DNA from: JAHEJE01 sp965216335
GTDB taxonomy: Bacteria; Pseudomonadota; Alphaproteobacteria; Rhizobiales; Aestuariivirgaceae
Length of the DNA: 64,000 nucleotides
Assembly: GCA_965216335.1 (NCBI GenBank)
Contig: OZ244154.1
Location: forward strand, 2,294,001 to 2,358,000
Direction: 5' to 3'
Every line of letters starts with the position of its first letter. Position 1 is the stretch's first letter. The notes under the pieces were generated by a model. The model did no database searches. It saw nothing but the letters and a program-made list of their open reading frames with translations, and was not told the origin of the DNA. The position numbers and the translations under genes were made by a program. Below are positions 8,504-17,524 of the stretch, piece by piece.

Positions 8504-9391
8504 CTATTCGGCGGCAATCGGCTGCTCGGCAGCACTCCCGCCCAACCCGCACAGGAAGTCGTCCAGCAGCCGGCTCAGCGCACTGCGCAGGGCGGAAAAG
8601 TCCCGCCTCCGCTCCAGCGTGCGCTCGTTCATGTACAGCCCGCGATTGACCTCGATCTGCAGCGCCTGCTTGCTGTGGCCGCTCCGCCCGTAGGTCTGTG
8701 TTATGTAGCCCCCGGCATAGGGTTTGTTTCGAACTGCATGAAAGCCATAACGGGCAAACAGTTCGAGCAAGAACTCGCTGACCTGACTGTCACACGTCGC
8801 ACCGTACCTGTCGCCGATCACGAAATCGGGACGCCGGGCGAACCGCGGCGTGACGTGCAGCACCGCGCTTGACGGCATCGAGTGGCAGTCGACCAGCAGT
8901 ACGCTGCCGCAGCGCTCCTCGGTCTGCTGCACCAGACCGGTCAGCGCTTTGTGATAGGGAAAGTAGAACCGTTCGATCCTGTCATGTGCTTCCGCCCAGC
9001 GCAGCTTGCGCCGGTAGATTGCCCGGTTCTCCGCCACCACCCGCGGCACGGTTCCCAGCCCGCCTGCGACACGGTGCGAACTGGCATTCACGAAATGCGG
9101 CAGGGCGTCCTCGAACATGTCGGGATCAAGCTCGTAGGGCTCACGGTTGACGTCCAGATAGGCGCGCGGGAACCGGGCCCGAAGCAGCGGGCAGCCAAGC
9201 GCAGACACGCCGGAAAACAGCGCATCGACATGGCAGTCCTCGGAGGAACGCAACACCTCCGCATCAAGCACCGACTGGCCGATGAACGCCGCGTCGTACT
9301 CGCACCCGCTGTGCGGCGAGGAAAACACCGCCGCATGTGTCTGTGCCGCAGGCCGCTCGATCGCAAAGGCCGGATTGTCATCTGCGTGCAT
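8504..9391 (-). CDS. N-formylglutamate amidohydrolase family protein
   Basis: The 295-residue protein matches the N-formylglutamate amidohydrolase (HutG-like) fold. It has an early SSPHSGCEY motif (about 24-32), RAYLDVNREPYELDPDMF (about 75-92) and VDCHSMPS (about 167-174), which carry the presumed metal and catalytic residues. The family releases formate from formylglutamate in histidine breakdown, but many members act on other N-acyl amino acids. No other hut genes are nearby. It lies 59 bases downstream of an M24-family gene on the same strand and may be cotranscribed with it, suggesting work on a related amide. Confidence 0.85.
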   Translation of the reverse strand: MHADDNPAFAIERPAAQTHAAVFSSPHSGCEYDAAFIGQSVLDAEVLRSSEDCHVDALFSGVSALGCPLLRARFPRAYLDVNREPYELDPDMFEDALPHFVNASSHRVAGGLGTVPRVVAENRAIYRRKLRWAEAHDRIERFYFPYHKALTGLVQQTEERCGSVLLVDCHSMPSSAVLHVTPRFARRPDFVIGDRYGATCDSQVSEFLLELFARYGFHAVRNKPYAGGYITQTYGRSGHSKQALQIEVNRGLYMNERTLERRRDFSALRSALSRLLDDFLCGLGGSAAEQPIAAE

Positions 9392-9450
9392 GGATCAAGG
9401 ATGTCCTTTTGATCGCTCCCGACAACATCGTACCGACCCGCCCGGATAAT

Positions 9451-10644
9451 TCAATCCACGATCACCAGATCGAGACCATGGCGCGACAGGCGTTCCGGCC
9501 CCTTGTCCGTGACCAAAACCGTTTCGCCGGGACACATTGCCGTACCGGTATCGGAATCCATCAGGATCATGTGCATGAACAGCGTCATGCCGGGTTGGAT
9601 CTCCAGTGGGTTGTTCTCATAGAACATCGGTTCTTCCGGTCCCATCCAGCTCGGCGGATACTGGGCACCGACGGAGTATCCGCAGGCATTGAGCCGGTGG
9701 GCGCCCAATCCAGCTGCGTCGAGAACCTTGGCGTGGGCGGCAAACACATCCCCGAACGTGCGCCCGGGCCGGCATTCGGCTTCACAGGCCGCGAGCGCCG
9801 CGCACCCGGCCGCATGCATATGCTTGTGCTGCGCGCTCGCCTCGCCCACCAGAACCGTGCGCATCATCGGTACATGATAGTGCCGGCTGATGCCGGCCCA
9901 TTCCAGCGTCACCTGATCCGGCGATCCGATCGTAGCGTAGCCCGAGAACGACCGGCACATCAGAGCGCGCGGACCCGACCCCAGGATCCACCGGCTCGCC
10001 GTCAGGTCGCCGCCTGCCCGCAGCTGCCGGTCTGTCATGGCGGCCAGGACGTCGTTTTCCGCCACCCCTGCCCCGATGGTCTCGTGCGCCGCATCGAGCG
10101 CCAGGTCGGCCAGTTCGGCGGCACGGCGCACCTGAACGATTTCAGCCGCGCTCTTGACCAGCCGCAGTCCGCTCAGCAGTTCCGAGGCACCTCTCCAGGT
10201 TGCAAATCCGTCAAGCGCGGTGCGCACCAGCTCCCAACGGGCCCCGGTCAGCGTCCAGGCCGACAGTTCGACCCCAAGACGCCTGCCCCGCAGACCGACC
10301 TCATCCAGCAACGCCACCAGATCGCCGGCCGGATTGGCGTCGGCCCGGTCTACCCAAAGCCGGACATCGTCGATGATCGAGGTCAGTTTCGCCTGACGCA
10401 GATCGGCCGAGCGGGTCAACAGCACCGGCGCGCCATCTGCCGGCAGCACCATGGCCTGGAACTTGGAATAGCCGGTGGTGTCGTACCCGGTGAGATGGAA
10501 CATGCTCTCCTGGGCGAATACGACCAGTGCGTCGAGCCCATCCGCCACCGTCGCGCGCTGTGCACGTTCGATGCGCGCTGCGTACTCGCCGCGCTCAAAT
10601 GCCAAATGCTTTTCCATCGTGACACGGCCTTCGTCGATTTGCAT
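9451..10644 (-). CDS. M24 family protein, creatinase/ectoine hydrolase-like
   Basis: The 397-residue protein has the two-domain M24 (pita-bread) layout: an N-terminal creatinase-like domain (about 10-150, with LTGYDTTGYSKFQAMVLPAD) and a C-terminal catalytic fold. The usual metal-binding Asp pair is replaced: the region reads TLEWAGISRHYHVPMMRTVLVG where aminopeptidases have D-x-G and SD-x-TRT. That pattern fits metal-free creatinase or DoeA-like hydrolases rather than Xaa-Pro aminopeptidases. The substrate is unknown. A second in-frame ATG at 10617 is an alternative start with GAAGG upstream. Confidence 0.8.
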   Translation of the reverse strand: MQIDEGRVTMEKHLAFERGEYAARIERAQRATVADGLDALVVFAQESMFHLTGYDTTGYSKFQAMVLPADGAPVLLTRSADLRQAKLTSIIDDVRLWVDRADANPAGDLVALLDEVGLRGRRLGVELSAWTLTGARWELVRTALDGFATWRGASELLSGLRLVKSAAEIVQVRRAAELADLALDAAHETIGAGVAENDVLAAMTDRQLRAGGDLTASRWILGSGPRALMCRSFSGYATIGSPDQVTLEWAGISRHYHVPMMRTVLVGEASAQHKHMHAAGCAALAACEAECRPGRTFGDVFAAHAKVLDAAGLGAHRLNACGYSVGAQYPPSWMGPEEPMFYENNPLEIQPGMTLFMHMILMDSDTGTAMCPGETVLVTDKGPERLSRHGLDLVIVD

Positions 10645-10660
10645 CAGGACCGATCCTAAA

Positions 10661-10689
10661 CAAAAGCCCGGTGGACGGAACCACCGGGC
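10661..10689 (-). terminator. rho-independent terminator of the pnt operon
   Basis: Read on the minus strand, a perfect 9-bp stem GCCCGGTGG / CCACCGGGC with a 6-base loop is followed by TTTTGTTT. It lies 27 bases beyond the pntB stop and 16 bases before the next gene's ATG. Confidence 0.9.
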
Positions 10690-10716
10690 CCAAATCGTTG
10701 CAGCTGTCAGCCGTCG

Positions 10717-12117
10717 TCAGAAGCTCTTGACGATCTCCTCGACCATCTTCTTGGCGTCGCCAAACAGCATCATGGTGTTGTCGCGGTAGAACAGCGTGTT
10801 GTCGATGCCGGCATAACCAGACGACAGCGAGCGTTTGGAGAACATCACCGTGCCGGCTTTCCAGACCTCAAGCACCGGCATGCCGTAGATCGGCGATTGC
10901 GGGTCTTCCTTGGCCGCCGGATTGGTCACATCGTTGGCGCCGATCACAAAGGCCACGTCGGCCTGGGCGAAATCGGAGTTGATATCCTCCAGCTCGAACA
11001 CCTCGTCATAGGGCACATTGGCTTCCGCCAGCAACACATTCATGTGCCCCGGCATGCGGCCGGCCACCGGGTGAATAGCGTACTTTACCGTCACGCCGGC
11101 TGCCTTCAGTTCGTCGGCCAGTTCGCGCACCGTATGCTGCGCCTGGGCCACCGCCATGCCGTAGCCGGGCACGATGATCACCGTGCCGGCGTTCTTCAGC
11201 ATGAACGCGGCATCGTCCGCCGAGCCCTGCTTGACTGTCTTCGGCACGCCGTCGTCGCCGGACGGTCCCGCCACCTCGCCGCCGAAACCGCCGAGAATGA
11301 CCGAGATGAACGACCGGTTCATGCCCTTGCACATGATGTAGGACAGGATGGCACCGGACGAGCCGACCAGCGCACCGGTAACGATCAGCGCCGTATTGCC
11401 GAGGGTAAAGCCGATACCGGCCGCCGCCCAGCCCGAATAGGAGTTGAGCATCGACACCACAACCGGCATGTCGGCACCGCCGATCGGGATGATGATCAGC
11501 ACACCAAGCACCAGCGCCAGGATGACCACCAGCCAGAACGCCACCGCGCTCTGGCTCGCCATCAGCCAGATGATGCACAGCACCAGGGCTGCCGCCAAGG
11601 CGATGTTCACCACATGCCGCGCCGGCAGCATGATCGGCGCACCGGACATCTTGCCCGACAGTTTGGCAAAGGCGATCACCGAACCGGTGAACGTGATGGC
11701 ACCGATCGCCGCACCCAGCGACATTTCCAGCAGGCTGGCGGCACCGATGTTGCCCGCGGCATCGGAAATTCCGAAGGCAGCCGGTGAATAGAGCGCCGCC
11801 GCGGCAACGAAGACGGCCGCCATGCCGACCAGCGAATGGAAGGCCGCCACCAGTTCCGGCATCTGGGTCATGGCGATATTGCGGGCGATATAAGCGCCGA
11901 TACCGCCGCCGATAGCGATGCCGGCAATGATCAACAGCCAGGCAAAACCCGATGCCGCACCGATCAGCAGCAGGGTCGTGACGACGGCAATGCCCATGCC
12001 GACCATGCCGAACAGGTTGCCGCGCCGCGAACTCTCGGGATGCGACAGGCCGCGTAGCGCCAGGATGAACAGGATACCGGAGACGAGATAGAGAAGAGCC
12101 GCAAGATTTGCCGACAT
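10717..12117 (-). CDS. pntB: NAD(P) transhydrogenase subunit beta
   Basis: The 466-residue subunit contains the membrane half (about residues 1-260, eight or nine hydrophobic segments) and the C-terminal NADP(H)-binding domain III (about 290-466). Domain III includes GYGMAVAQAQHTVRELADEL and the closing MLFGDAKKMVEEI. With the two alpha subunits upstream it couples proton re-entry to reduction of NADP by NADH in the inner membrane. It starts 2 bases after pntAB, so translation is probably coupled. Length is normal. Confidence 0.96.
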   Translation of the reverse strand: MSANLAALLYLVSGILFILALRGLSHPESSRRGNLFGMVGMGIAVVTTLLLIGAASGFAWLLIIAGIAIGGGIGAYIARNIAMTQMPELVAAFHSLVGMAAVFVAAAALYSPAAFGISDAAGNIGAASLLEMSLGAAIGAITFTGSVIAFAKLSGKMSGAPIMLPARHVVNIALAAALVLCIIWLMASQSAVAFWLVVILALVLGVLIIIPIGGADMPVVVSMLNSYSGWAAAGIGFTLGNTALIVTGALVGSSGAILSYIMCKGMNRSFISVILGGFGGEVAGPSGDDGVPKTVKQGSADDAAFMLKNAGTVIIVPGYGMAVAQAQHTVRELADELKAAGVTVKYAIHPVAGRMPGHMNVLLAEANVPYDEVFELEDINSDFAQADVAFVIGANDVTNPAAKEDPQSPIYGMPVLEVWKAGTVMFSKRSLSSGYAGIDNTLFYRDNTMMLFGDAKKMVEEIVKSF

Positions 12118-12119
12118 GG

Positions 12120-12572
12120 CTACCGGGCCTCCTTCTTCTTGTACATCGCCAGCATGCGCTGGGTGACGAGGAACCCGCCGAAGATGTTGACCGAGGCGAG
12201 GATCAGCGCGATGAACCCGAAGGTCATCGCCAGGCCTGACCCGGACGCAACCGCACCCGCGCCAACCGCCAGCAGCGCCCCGACCACGATCACCGAGGAG
12301 ATCGCGTTGGTCACCGACATCAGGGGTGTATGCAGCGCCGGGGTCACCGACCAGACCACGTAGTAGCCGACGAAAATCGCCAGCACGAAAATCGCCAGCC
12401 GGAACACGAACGGGTCGATACCCGTTGCGGCACCTGCCGCATCGGCCATGCCGCCATCGGCAACCAGCGCCGCCTGATCGGCCAGCATCTGCGCCTTCTC
12501 AGCGGCCTGCATCGCCGTCTCGGCGGCGGCCTGCGCCTGTTCGGCGGCTTGTTGTGGGGTAAGACCTGCCAT
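12120..12572 (-). CDS. pntAB: NAD(P) transhydrogenase subunit alpha, membrane part
   Basis: The 150-residue protein is the separate membrane piece of the split alpha subunit. An alanine/glutamine-rich N-terminus (about 1-50) is followed by three or four membrane segments including FVFRLAIFVLAIFVGYYVVW and the VTNAISSVIVVGALLA stretch typical of PntA. A split alpha subunit is the usual alphaproteobacterial arrangement. It sits 10 bases after pntAA and 2 bases before pntB. Confidence 0.94.
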   Translation of the reverse strand: MAGLTPQQAAEQAQAAAETAMQAAEKAQMLADQAALVADGGMADAAGAATGIDPFVFRLAIFVLAIFVGYYVVWSVTPALHTPLMSVTNAISSVIVVGALLAVGAGAVASGSGLAMTFGFIALILASVNIFGGFLVTQRMLAMYKKKEAR

Positions 12573-12582
12573 GATCGCCTTC

Positions 12583-13704
12583 CTAACCGTTCAGGATCGG
12601 ATGCACGGCTTCGCCGTCGCGAATGAGCCCGCATCCTGTGATGATTTCATCGTCCCAGTCGACCGTCAGATTGCCGTCCTCGCCAATCATCAGGTCGATG
12701 AAGTTCTGCAGGTTCTTGGCATAGAGCGGCGAGGCATTGCCGGCCAGCCGGCCTGCGACGTTGAGATTGCCGATGATCGTCACACCATTGTGCACGACCG
12801 TTTCGCCCGGTTTCGACAGCGGACAGTTGCCGCCGCGTTCCACCGCCAGGTCGACGATGACCGATCCGGGCTTCATCGTCTCGACCATCGCCTTGGAGAT
12901 CAGCTCCGGCGCCGGCCGGCCCGGGATGAGCGCGGTGGTAATGACCACGTCCTGGCTCTTGATGTGTTCCGCCACCAGGTCTGCCTGGCGCTTCTTGTCC
13001 TCGTCTGACAGTTCCTTGGCATAGCCGCCTTCGGTCGCCGCATCGGCCATGCCCTCAACGAACACGAACTTGGCGCCCAGGCTCTGCACCTGTTCGCCGG
13101 CCGCTGCGCGCACATCCGTTGCCGAAACGATGGCGCCCAGGCGGCGCGCCGTGGCAATTGCCTGCAGGCCGGCCACACCGGCGCCCATGACAAACGCCTT
13201 GGCCGGCGGCACTGTGCCCGCCGCCGTCATCATCATCGGAAAGGCCCGGCCAAATTCGGCTGCCGCGTCGATCACCGCCTTGTAGCCGGCCAGGTTGGCC
13301 TGCGACGACAACACGTCCATCGACTGCGCCCGGGTGATGCGCGGCATCAGCTCCATTGAAAAGGCATTCATGCCGGCCTTGGCGATGGCATCAAGCCCCT
13401 TGCGGTCACCGTAAGGGTCGAGCTGGCCGGCCAGCACCGCACCCTTCTTCATCGCCTTGAGGGCGGCAGCGCTCGGCCGCCTGACCGTCAGCACGATGTC
13501 GGCATCCTTGACGGTCGCCGCCGCGCCCTTGACGACGTCGGCCCCGGCTTCCTTCAGTGCATCATCGGTGATCGAAGATCCGGCCCCGGCTCCGGCCTCG
13601 ACGCAAACCGTCAGACCTTTCTTGACATAGGCTTTGACAGCCTCCGGGCTGATCGCGGTGCGGCTTTCAACCGCGCTGTCTTCGGCAGGAACCGAGATTT
13701 TCAT
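12583..13704 (-). CDS. pntAA: NAD(P) transhydrogenase subunit alpha, NAD-binding part
   Basis: The 373-residue soluble subunit holds domain I, which binds NAD(H). It resembles alanine dehydrogenase, with GAGVAGLQAIATARRLGA (about 173-190) as the Rossmann nucleotide-binding loop and RRPSAA near residue 75. Its C-terminus ends before the membrane region, which is the next gene. Length is normal for the split form. It follows an aa3 oxidase subunit IV gene by 22 bases and appears to be in the same operon. Confidence 0.95.
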   Translation of the reverse strand: MKISVPAEDSAVESRTAISPEAVKAYVKKGLTVCVEAGAGAGSSITDDALKEAGADVVKGAAATVKDADIVLTVRRPSAAALKAMKKGAVLAGQLDPYGDRKGLDAIAKAGMNAFSMELMPRITRAQSMDVLSSQANLAGYKAVIDAAAEFGRAFPMMMTAAGTVPPAKAFVMGAGVAGLQAIATARRLGAIVSATDVRAAAGEQVQSLGAKFVFVEGMADAATEGGYAKELSDEDKKRQADLVAEHIKSQDVVITTALIPGRPAPELISKAMVETMKPGSVIVDLAVERGGNCPLSKPGETVVHNGVTIIGNLNVAGRLAGNASPLYAKNLQNFIDLMIGEDGNLTVDWDDEIITGCGLIRDGEAVHPILNG

Positions 13705-13726
13705 GGCAGCATGCTCGCTTGGATGG

Positions 13727-14011
13727 TCAGGAAACGTTGATGGCCGTCAACAGCGCGTAAACTGCCAGAAAGCCTAACGACAGCGGCCAGTACTTGGCGC
13801 CTGAGCGCATATCGATGAGAATGCAGATCGTGCCGATGATCACGCCGGCAAAGGCAGTAAAGCGCGGCAGAGTTGCCCCAAAACCGACCGCACACAAGGC
13901 TACGAGAATGAACAGGCACCACAGGGTCAGGGCAATCGACCCTTTCAGGAAGCCCTCGTAGGTGTGCTGGTGATCGGAAAAGTGTTCACTGTGCGGTGTC
14001 GGCTCGGCCAT
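13727..14011 (-). CDS. aa3-type cytochrome c oxidase subunit IV
   Basis: The 94-residue protein has a short hydrophilic N-terminus with the HQHTYEGFLKGS motif (about 14-25) typical of the bacterial aa3 oxidase subunit IV family (PF07835). Two or three membrane segments follow (LTLWCLFILVALCAVGF and YWPLSLGFLAVYALLTAI). The start at 14011 is preferred because GAGGGG precedes it at about 10 bases. A longer frame to 14059 adds 16 residues with no support. It heads the pnt operon, away from the other aa3 subunits. Confidence 0.8.
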   Translation of the reverse strand: MAEPTPHSEHFSDHQHTYEGFLKGSIALTLWCLFILVALCAVGFGATLPRFTAFAGVIIGTICILIDMRSGAKYWPLSLGFLAVYALLTAINVS

Positions 14012-14142
14012 TGCGCAAATCCCCTCGTTGACGGCAGGCGCAGCCGCGCGGGTGCTCACCCCGGCGGCCCTGTGATCCTCGTTATAGATGCCCGGCCCGC
14101 GAATTCAAAGCGTCAGACTGCCACAACAGGTGTTTTTCGCCA

Positions 14143-15516
14143 TTACCGGGCCGGTGCCACGCCCGCATCGCCGAGGGCGGCTTCCTGCCGCGCGGCCACC
14201 CCGTCGAGGGCGTAGCGCTCGAGCTCTTCGTTGAACAGCCGGTAGAAATTCAGCTCGGCCCGCAAATGGATAAACACCCCGCCCAGCCCGATCGCCGCAC
14301 GGTCCATGAACACGAACTCGCGCGGCACCTTCACCGGCCCCTTTTCCTTCAGCGCCTTGTGAACGGTGAACGCCTGCCGGCGGCCATACTGAGACGGCTT
14401 GACGCCGTCGGCAATTGCCCGCACCCGGTCTTTCATCAACGGTCCGTAGATGAACCGGGCCCAGATGTTGAGGACATCGATCAGTTCGTTGTTCAGACCT
14501 TCGAAACCCCAGGTCTCATAGGCCGAGACGATCCGGTCCCGATCGTCGTGCATCAGGCCCTGATAGAGCGCCACCACGCCGTCAACGAAGCTCGCCGGAA
14601 ACACCCGGATGCAGCCGAAGTCGAGCAGGTTGAGGGCATGCGGCATGCCGTCCTCCCCCAACCTGGCCGAATAGTTGCCGAGGTGCGGATCGCCATGGAT
14701 CACCCCGTGGCCGCAGAACGGCTGCCACCAGGCCTTGAACATCGCCGTGGCCAACAGGTTGCGCACCTCAAGCGGCGCATCGGTGAACTCTAGGAGCCCT
14801 TTTCCGCCCAGCCATTCCATGGTGATCAGCCGCCTGGTGGAGAGTTCAGGATTGTGCCGCGGTACATGCACCAGCGGTTCGTCGGCCAGCAGGCCGGCAT
14901 AGAGCCGCATGTGCGCGGCTTCGCGCTGATAGTCGAGCTCTTCGCGCAGCCGGGCACCGATCTCCTCGGCGATCTCGCTGGTGTCGATGGCCGGGTCCAT
15001 GCGCTTGTGGACCGAAAAGATCAGCTTCAGCTGCCTGAGGTCCGCCTCGACCGCCGATTCCATGTCCGGATACTGCAGCTTGCAGGCCAGTGCCGCGCCA
15101 TCATGCGCCACCGCCCGGTGCACCTGGCCCAATGAGGCGGCAGCAGCTGCGTCATGCTCGAAACTTGCGAACCGCGACTGCCAGTCGGCCCCCAGCTCGG
15201 CCGCCATGCGCCGGCGCACGAACGGCCAGCCCATCGGCGGCGCATAGCTTTGCAGTTCGGACAGTTCGGCAGCATATTCCTCCGGCAGCAGATCCGGGAT
15301 CGTCGCCATCAGCTGCGCCACCTTCATCAGCGGCCCTTTCAGCCCGCCAAGCGCCTCCTTTAGCAGCCGCGCCTCGGCAGCCCGGTCACCGCCCGATCCC
15401 ATCAGCCGCGCCCCGGCCAGCCGCGCCGCCACCCCACCGACCGAGGTGCCGACCCGGGCATAGCGCCCGACCCGGCCGGTCAGCCGGTTGGCTTCAGTGT
15501 CGCGCGGGTCTGCCAT
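14143..15516 (-). CDS. ABC1/AarF-UbiB family atypical kinase
   Basis: The 457-residue protein contains the ABC1 core. The signature KVAQLMATIPDLLPEEYAAE (about 65-84) stands for the KxGQ motif, an alanine-rich loop AAAAASLGQVHRA follows, and the ACKLQYP strand carries the ATP-binding lysine. HGDPHLGNY and LLDFGCIRVF form the catalytic and metal-binding loops. Relatives support ubiquinone synthesis or unknown lipid-linked steps. The ATG at 15516 begins the conserved N-terminus; the longer frame to 15612 is not supported. Confidence 0.85.
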   Translation of the reverse strand: MADPRDTEANRLTGRVGRYARVGTSVGGVAARLAGARLMGSGGDRAAEARLLKEALGGLKGPLMKVAQLMATIPDLLPEEYAAELSELQSYAPPMGWPFVRRRMAAELGADWQSRFASFEHDAAAAASLGQVHRAVAHDGAALACKLQYPDMESAVEADLRQLKLIFSVHKRMDPAIDTSEIAEEIGARLREELDYQREAAHMRLYAGLLADEPLVHVPRHNPELSTRRLITMEWLGGKGLLEFTDAPLEVRNLLATAMFKAWWQPFCGHGVIHGDPHLGNYSARLGEDGMPHALNLLDFGCIRVFPASFVDGVVALYQGLMHDDRDRIVSAYETWGFEGLNNELIDVLNIWARFIYGPLMKDRVRAIADGVKPSQYGRRQAFTVHKALKEKGPVKVPREFVFMDRAAIGLGGVFIHLRAELNFYRLFNEELERYALDGVAARQEAALGDAGVAPAR

Positions 15517-15701
15517 ACGTGAGCCTATCCTTTGTGCTGATACTGCCGTTGAAACATGGTGCCATCGGGCCCTGACGTCCAGTACGCAATGCGCAAACCG
15601 GTCCACCGGCAAGCTTAATGGATTGTTATCCCGACCGGTCTAATTTTACTCAGAGCCCGGAGCACCTGTTCTGTTCCGGCGAGTGAGTAGAGTATTGCGT
15701 A

Positions 15702-16325
15702 ATGATTGACCGCCGTCATCTGGTCACGCGCGGCGCAGCCCTTTGGCTGGCCGGTTGCGCCTGGCCGGCTTCCATGTTCGCCGCATCGGACCGGCAACGC
15801 CTGGCCCGCGAACCCTATCCGGTTTCCTATGTCGACCCGCGCTGGCTCAACAAGCGTTGGCGCCGCCAGATCGTTTCGAGCCCTGCCGCCGCGCCCGGAA
15901 CCATCATCGCCGACGCCCGCGCCCGCCTGCTCTATCTTGTCCTCGGCAACGGCCAGGCCCTGCGCTACGGCATCGCCGTCGGCCGCGAGGGCTTCGGCTG
16001 GAGCGGCACCTCGACCATCGCCCGCAAGAAGAAATGGCCGTCCTGGACAACCACATCGCGCATGGACGCCGACAACGGCGGCCTCACCTACCAGATCGAA
16101 GGCGGGCCCGGAAATCCGCTCGGCGCCCGCGCGCTCTACCTCTACCAGGACGGCAAGGACACCCTCTATCGGTTGCATGGCGGCGGCACCCGCCAGACCA
16201 TCGGCAACGCCGTCTCTGCCGGCTGCATCCGCCTGCTCGACCAGGACATCATAGACCTCTATGACCGCGTCTCGCTGGGCACCACGGTGATCGTCACAGA
16301 CCCTCGCTCGCCTGGCATAACCTGA
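15702..16325 (+). CDS. L,D-transpeptidase (YkuD/ErfK family)
   Basis: The 207-residue protein has an exported N-terminus (about 1-28) with a possible lipobox LAGC at 16-19. A YkuD domain (about 64-200) ends in HGGGTRQTIGNAVSAGCIRL, giving His159, Cys175 and Arg177 of the catalytic site. Such enzymes form 3-3 peptidoglycan cross-links or attach proteins to the wall in the periplasm. It lies alone, 185 bases from the divergent ABC1 kinase gene and upstream of an exported unknown protein. Confidence 0.93.
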   Translation: MIDRRHLVTRGAALWLAGCAWPASMFAASDRQRLAREPYPVSYVDPRWLNKRWRRQIVSSPAAAPGTIIADARARLLYLVLGNGQALRYGIAVGREGFGWSGTSTIARKKKWPSWTTTSRMDADNGGLTYQIEGGPGNPLGARALYLYQDGKDTLYRLHGGGTRQTIGNAVSAGCIRLLDQDIIDLYDRVSLGTTVIVTDPRSPGIT

Positions 16326-16390
16326 AGCAACAATCCTGCCGGACACCAGATAAAGTTGATCCGGCTGGCTGCACGCACCATATGTGCCCA

Positions 16391-17446
16391 ATGTCATTCA
16401 CACGCCGCGACATTCTGAAAATTGCCGGGGCCACGGCGGCGGCATCCGCGGTGCCATCCGGACTGGTTGCCTCCGCGGCACCCGCAAGCCAGACCGCGGC
16501 CGCGGGCGAACTGTTCGCCGTCGTCTCACCGGGCCAGGCCTGGGGCGTGTTCTCCGGCTATCATGAAGCCTATCATCACGCCGCTATGATCCGGCACTCC
16601 GGGGCGGTTTGCACATCGCACGTGAGATGTTCACCGGCCTTTGCCGAGCAATTGCGCAACAACACGCTGAAGCATTTTGTCGAGATCGACGGCTGGGCAG
16701 TCACCAGCAGCGAGGCTGAAACGCGTGGTTTCGACTATCTGCGCCGCGCAGCCGACCGGGCCCGGGTCCGCGCCCAAATCCACCGGCATCACGTGGCGAT
16801 GGCCAGGAGCCGGATCGAAACACATGATGCAGAACGGGCAGATTGCGCTTACTACGTCGTCGACCGCGGGATGGACGGTCAACCGGCCCGTCTCGTAGGC
16901 ATCGCCGACACGGTCCATCTGGCCGAACAGGCCTGCCCACCCGGAGCGGCACTGCACCGGTGCTCACTCGCCCTTGCCGCCCGGATTGCCGCCAGCCTGG
17001 GCGGAGATGCCAGGCCGCCGGCAATCAGCGCGGTAACCTCCCTCCACACCACCACGGCTGAACATCGCCGACGGCTGGCGAATGATCCACTCTTCCGGTT
17101 GGCATTCGCCGACGAGAGCCACCGCGCGCCATCTCCTGCCGGACGTTATGGTTTTGTCGCCTACGACCGCCAGGACCGCTGGATATTCGGTGTCGGCGAC
17201 AATGATGAAAACGCTCTATCGAGTGCAGCCTGGTCGGCGCCATATCGCCCCGGACGCGATCTCCTGACCGTCAAGGCCAGTCCGGCCCTGCTGGCGCAAA
17301 TTCTCAGCAATGGTGTGGAAGGCCCGGGCTTTTGGCGAACCGTAAAGGGCATAGCGCACCATGAGAGCGAGTTGCCGCCCCCTCGAGCCGCAAGGACCAC
17401 CACCCGAACAGCCATCCGCCCACCCAAACCGGCCTGGAAACGCTGA
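16391..17446 (+). CDS. Tat-type exported protein of unknown function with internal repeats
   Basis: The 351-residue protein starts with FTRRDILKIAGATAAASA, a twin-arginine signal of the SRRxFLK kind. I do not recognise the family. Counted from the upstream ATG at 16382, three stretches look alike, each a two-strand turn followed by an alanine-rich helix: about 43-76 (WGVFSGYHEAYHHAA), 154-187 (VGIADTVHLAEQA) and 256-290 (IFGVGDNDENALSSAAW). The last 30 residues are basic and proline-rich. No good ribosome-binding site precedes either ATG. It lies between two other exported-protein genes. Confidence 0.7.
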   Translation: MSFTRRDILKIAGATAAASAVPSGLVASAAPASQTAAAGELFAVVSPGQAWGVFSGYHEAYHHAAMIRHSGAVCTSHVRCSPAFAEQLRNNTLKHFVEIDGWAVTSSEAETRGFDYLRRAADRARVRAQIHRHHVAMARSRIETHDAERADCAYYVVDRGMDGQPARLVGIADTVHLAEQACPPGAALHRCSLALAARIAASLGGDARPPAISAVTSLHTTTAEHRRRLANDPLFRLAFADESHRAPSPAGRYGFVAYDRQDRWIFGVGDNDENALSSAAWSAPYRPGRDLLTVKASPALLAQILSNGVEGPGFWRTVKGIAHHESELPPPRAARTTTRTAIRPPKPAWKR

Positions 17447-17524
17447 TCTCTGCTCCCGTGACCACAGCTTTGCCATCTTGCAGCGCTATCGGATTGCGGG
17501 TTTGTTCAAACAGGAGTTCCACGG

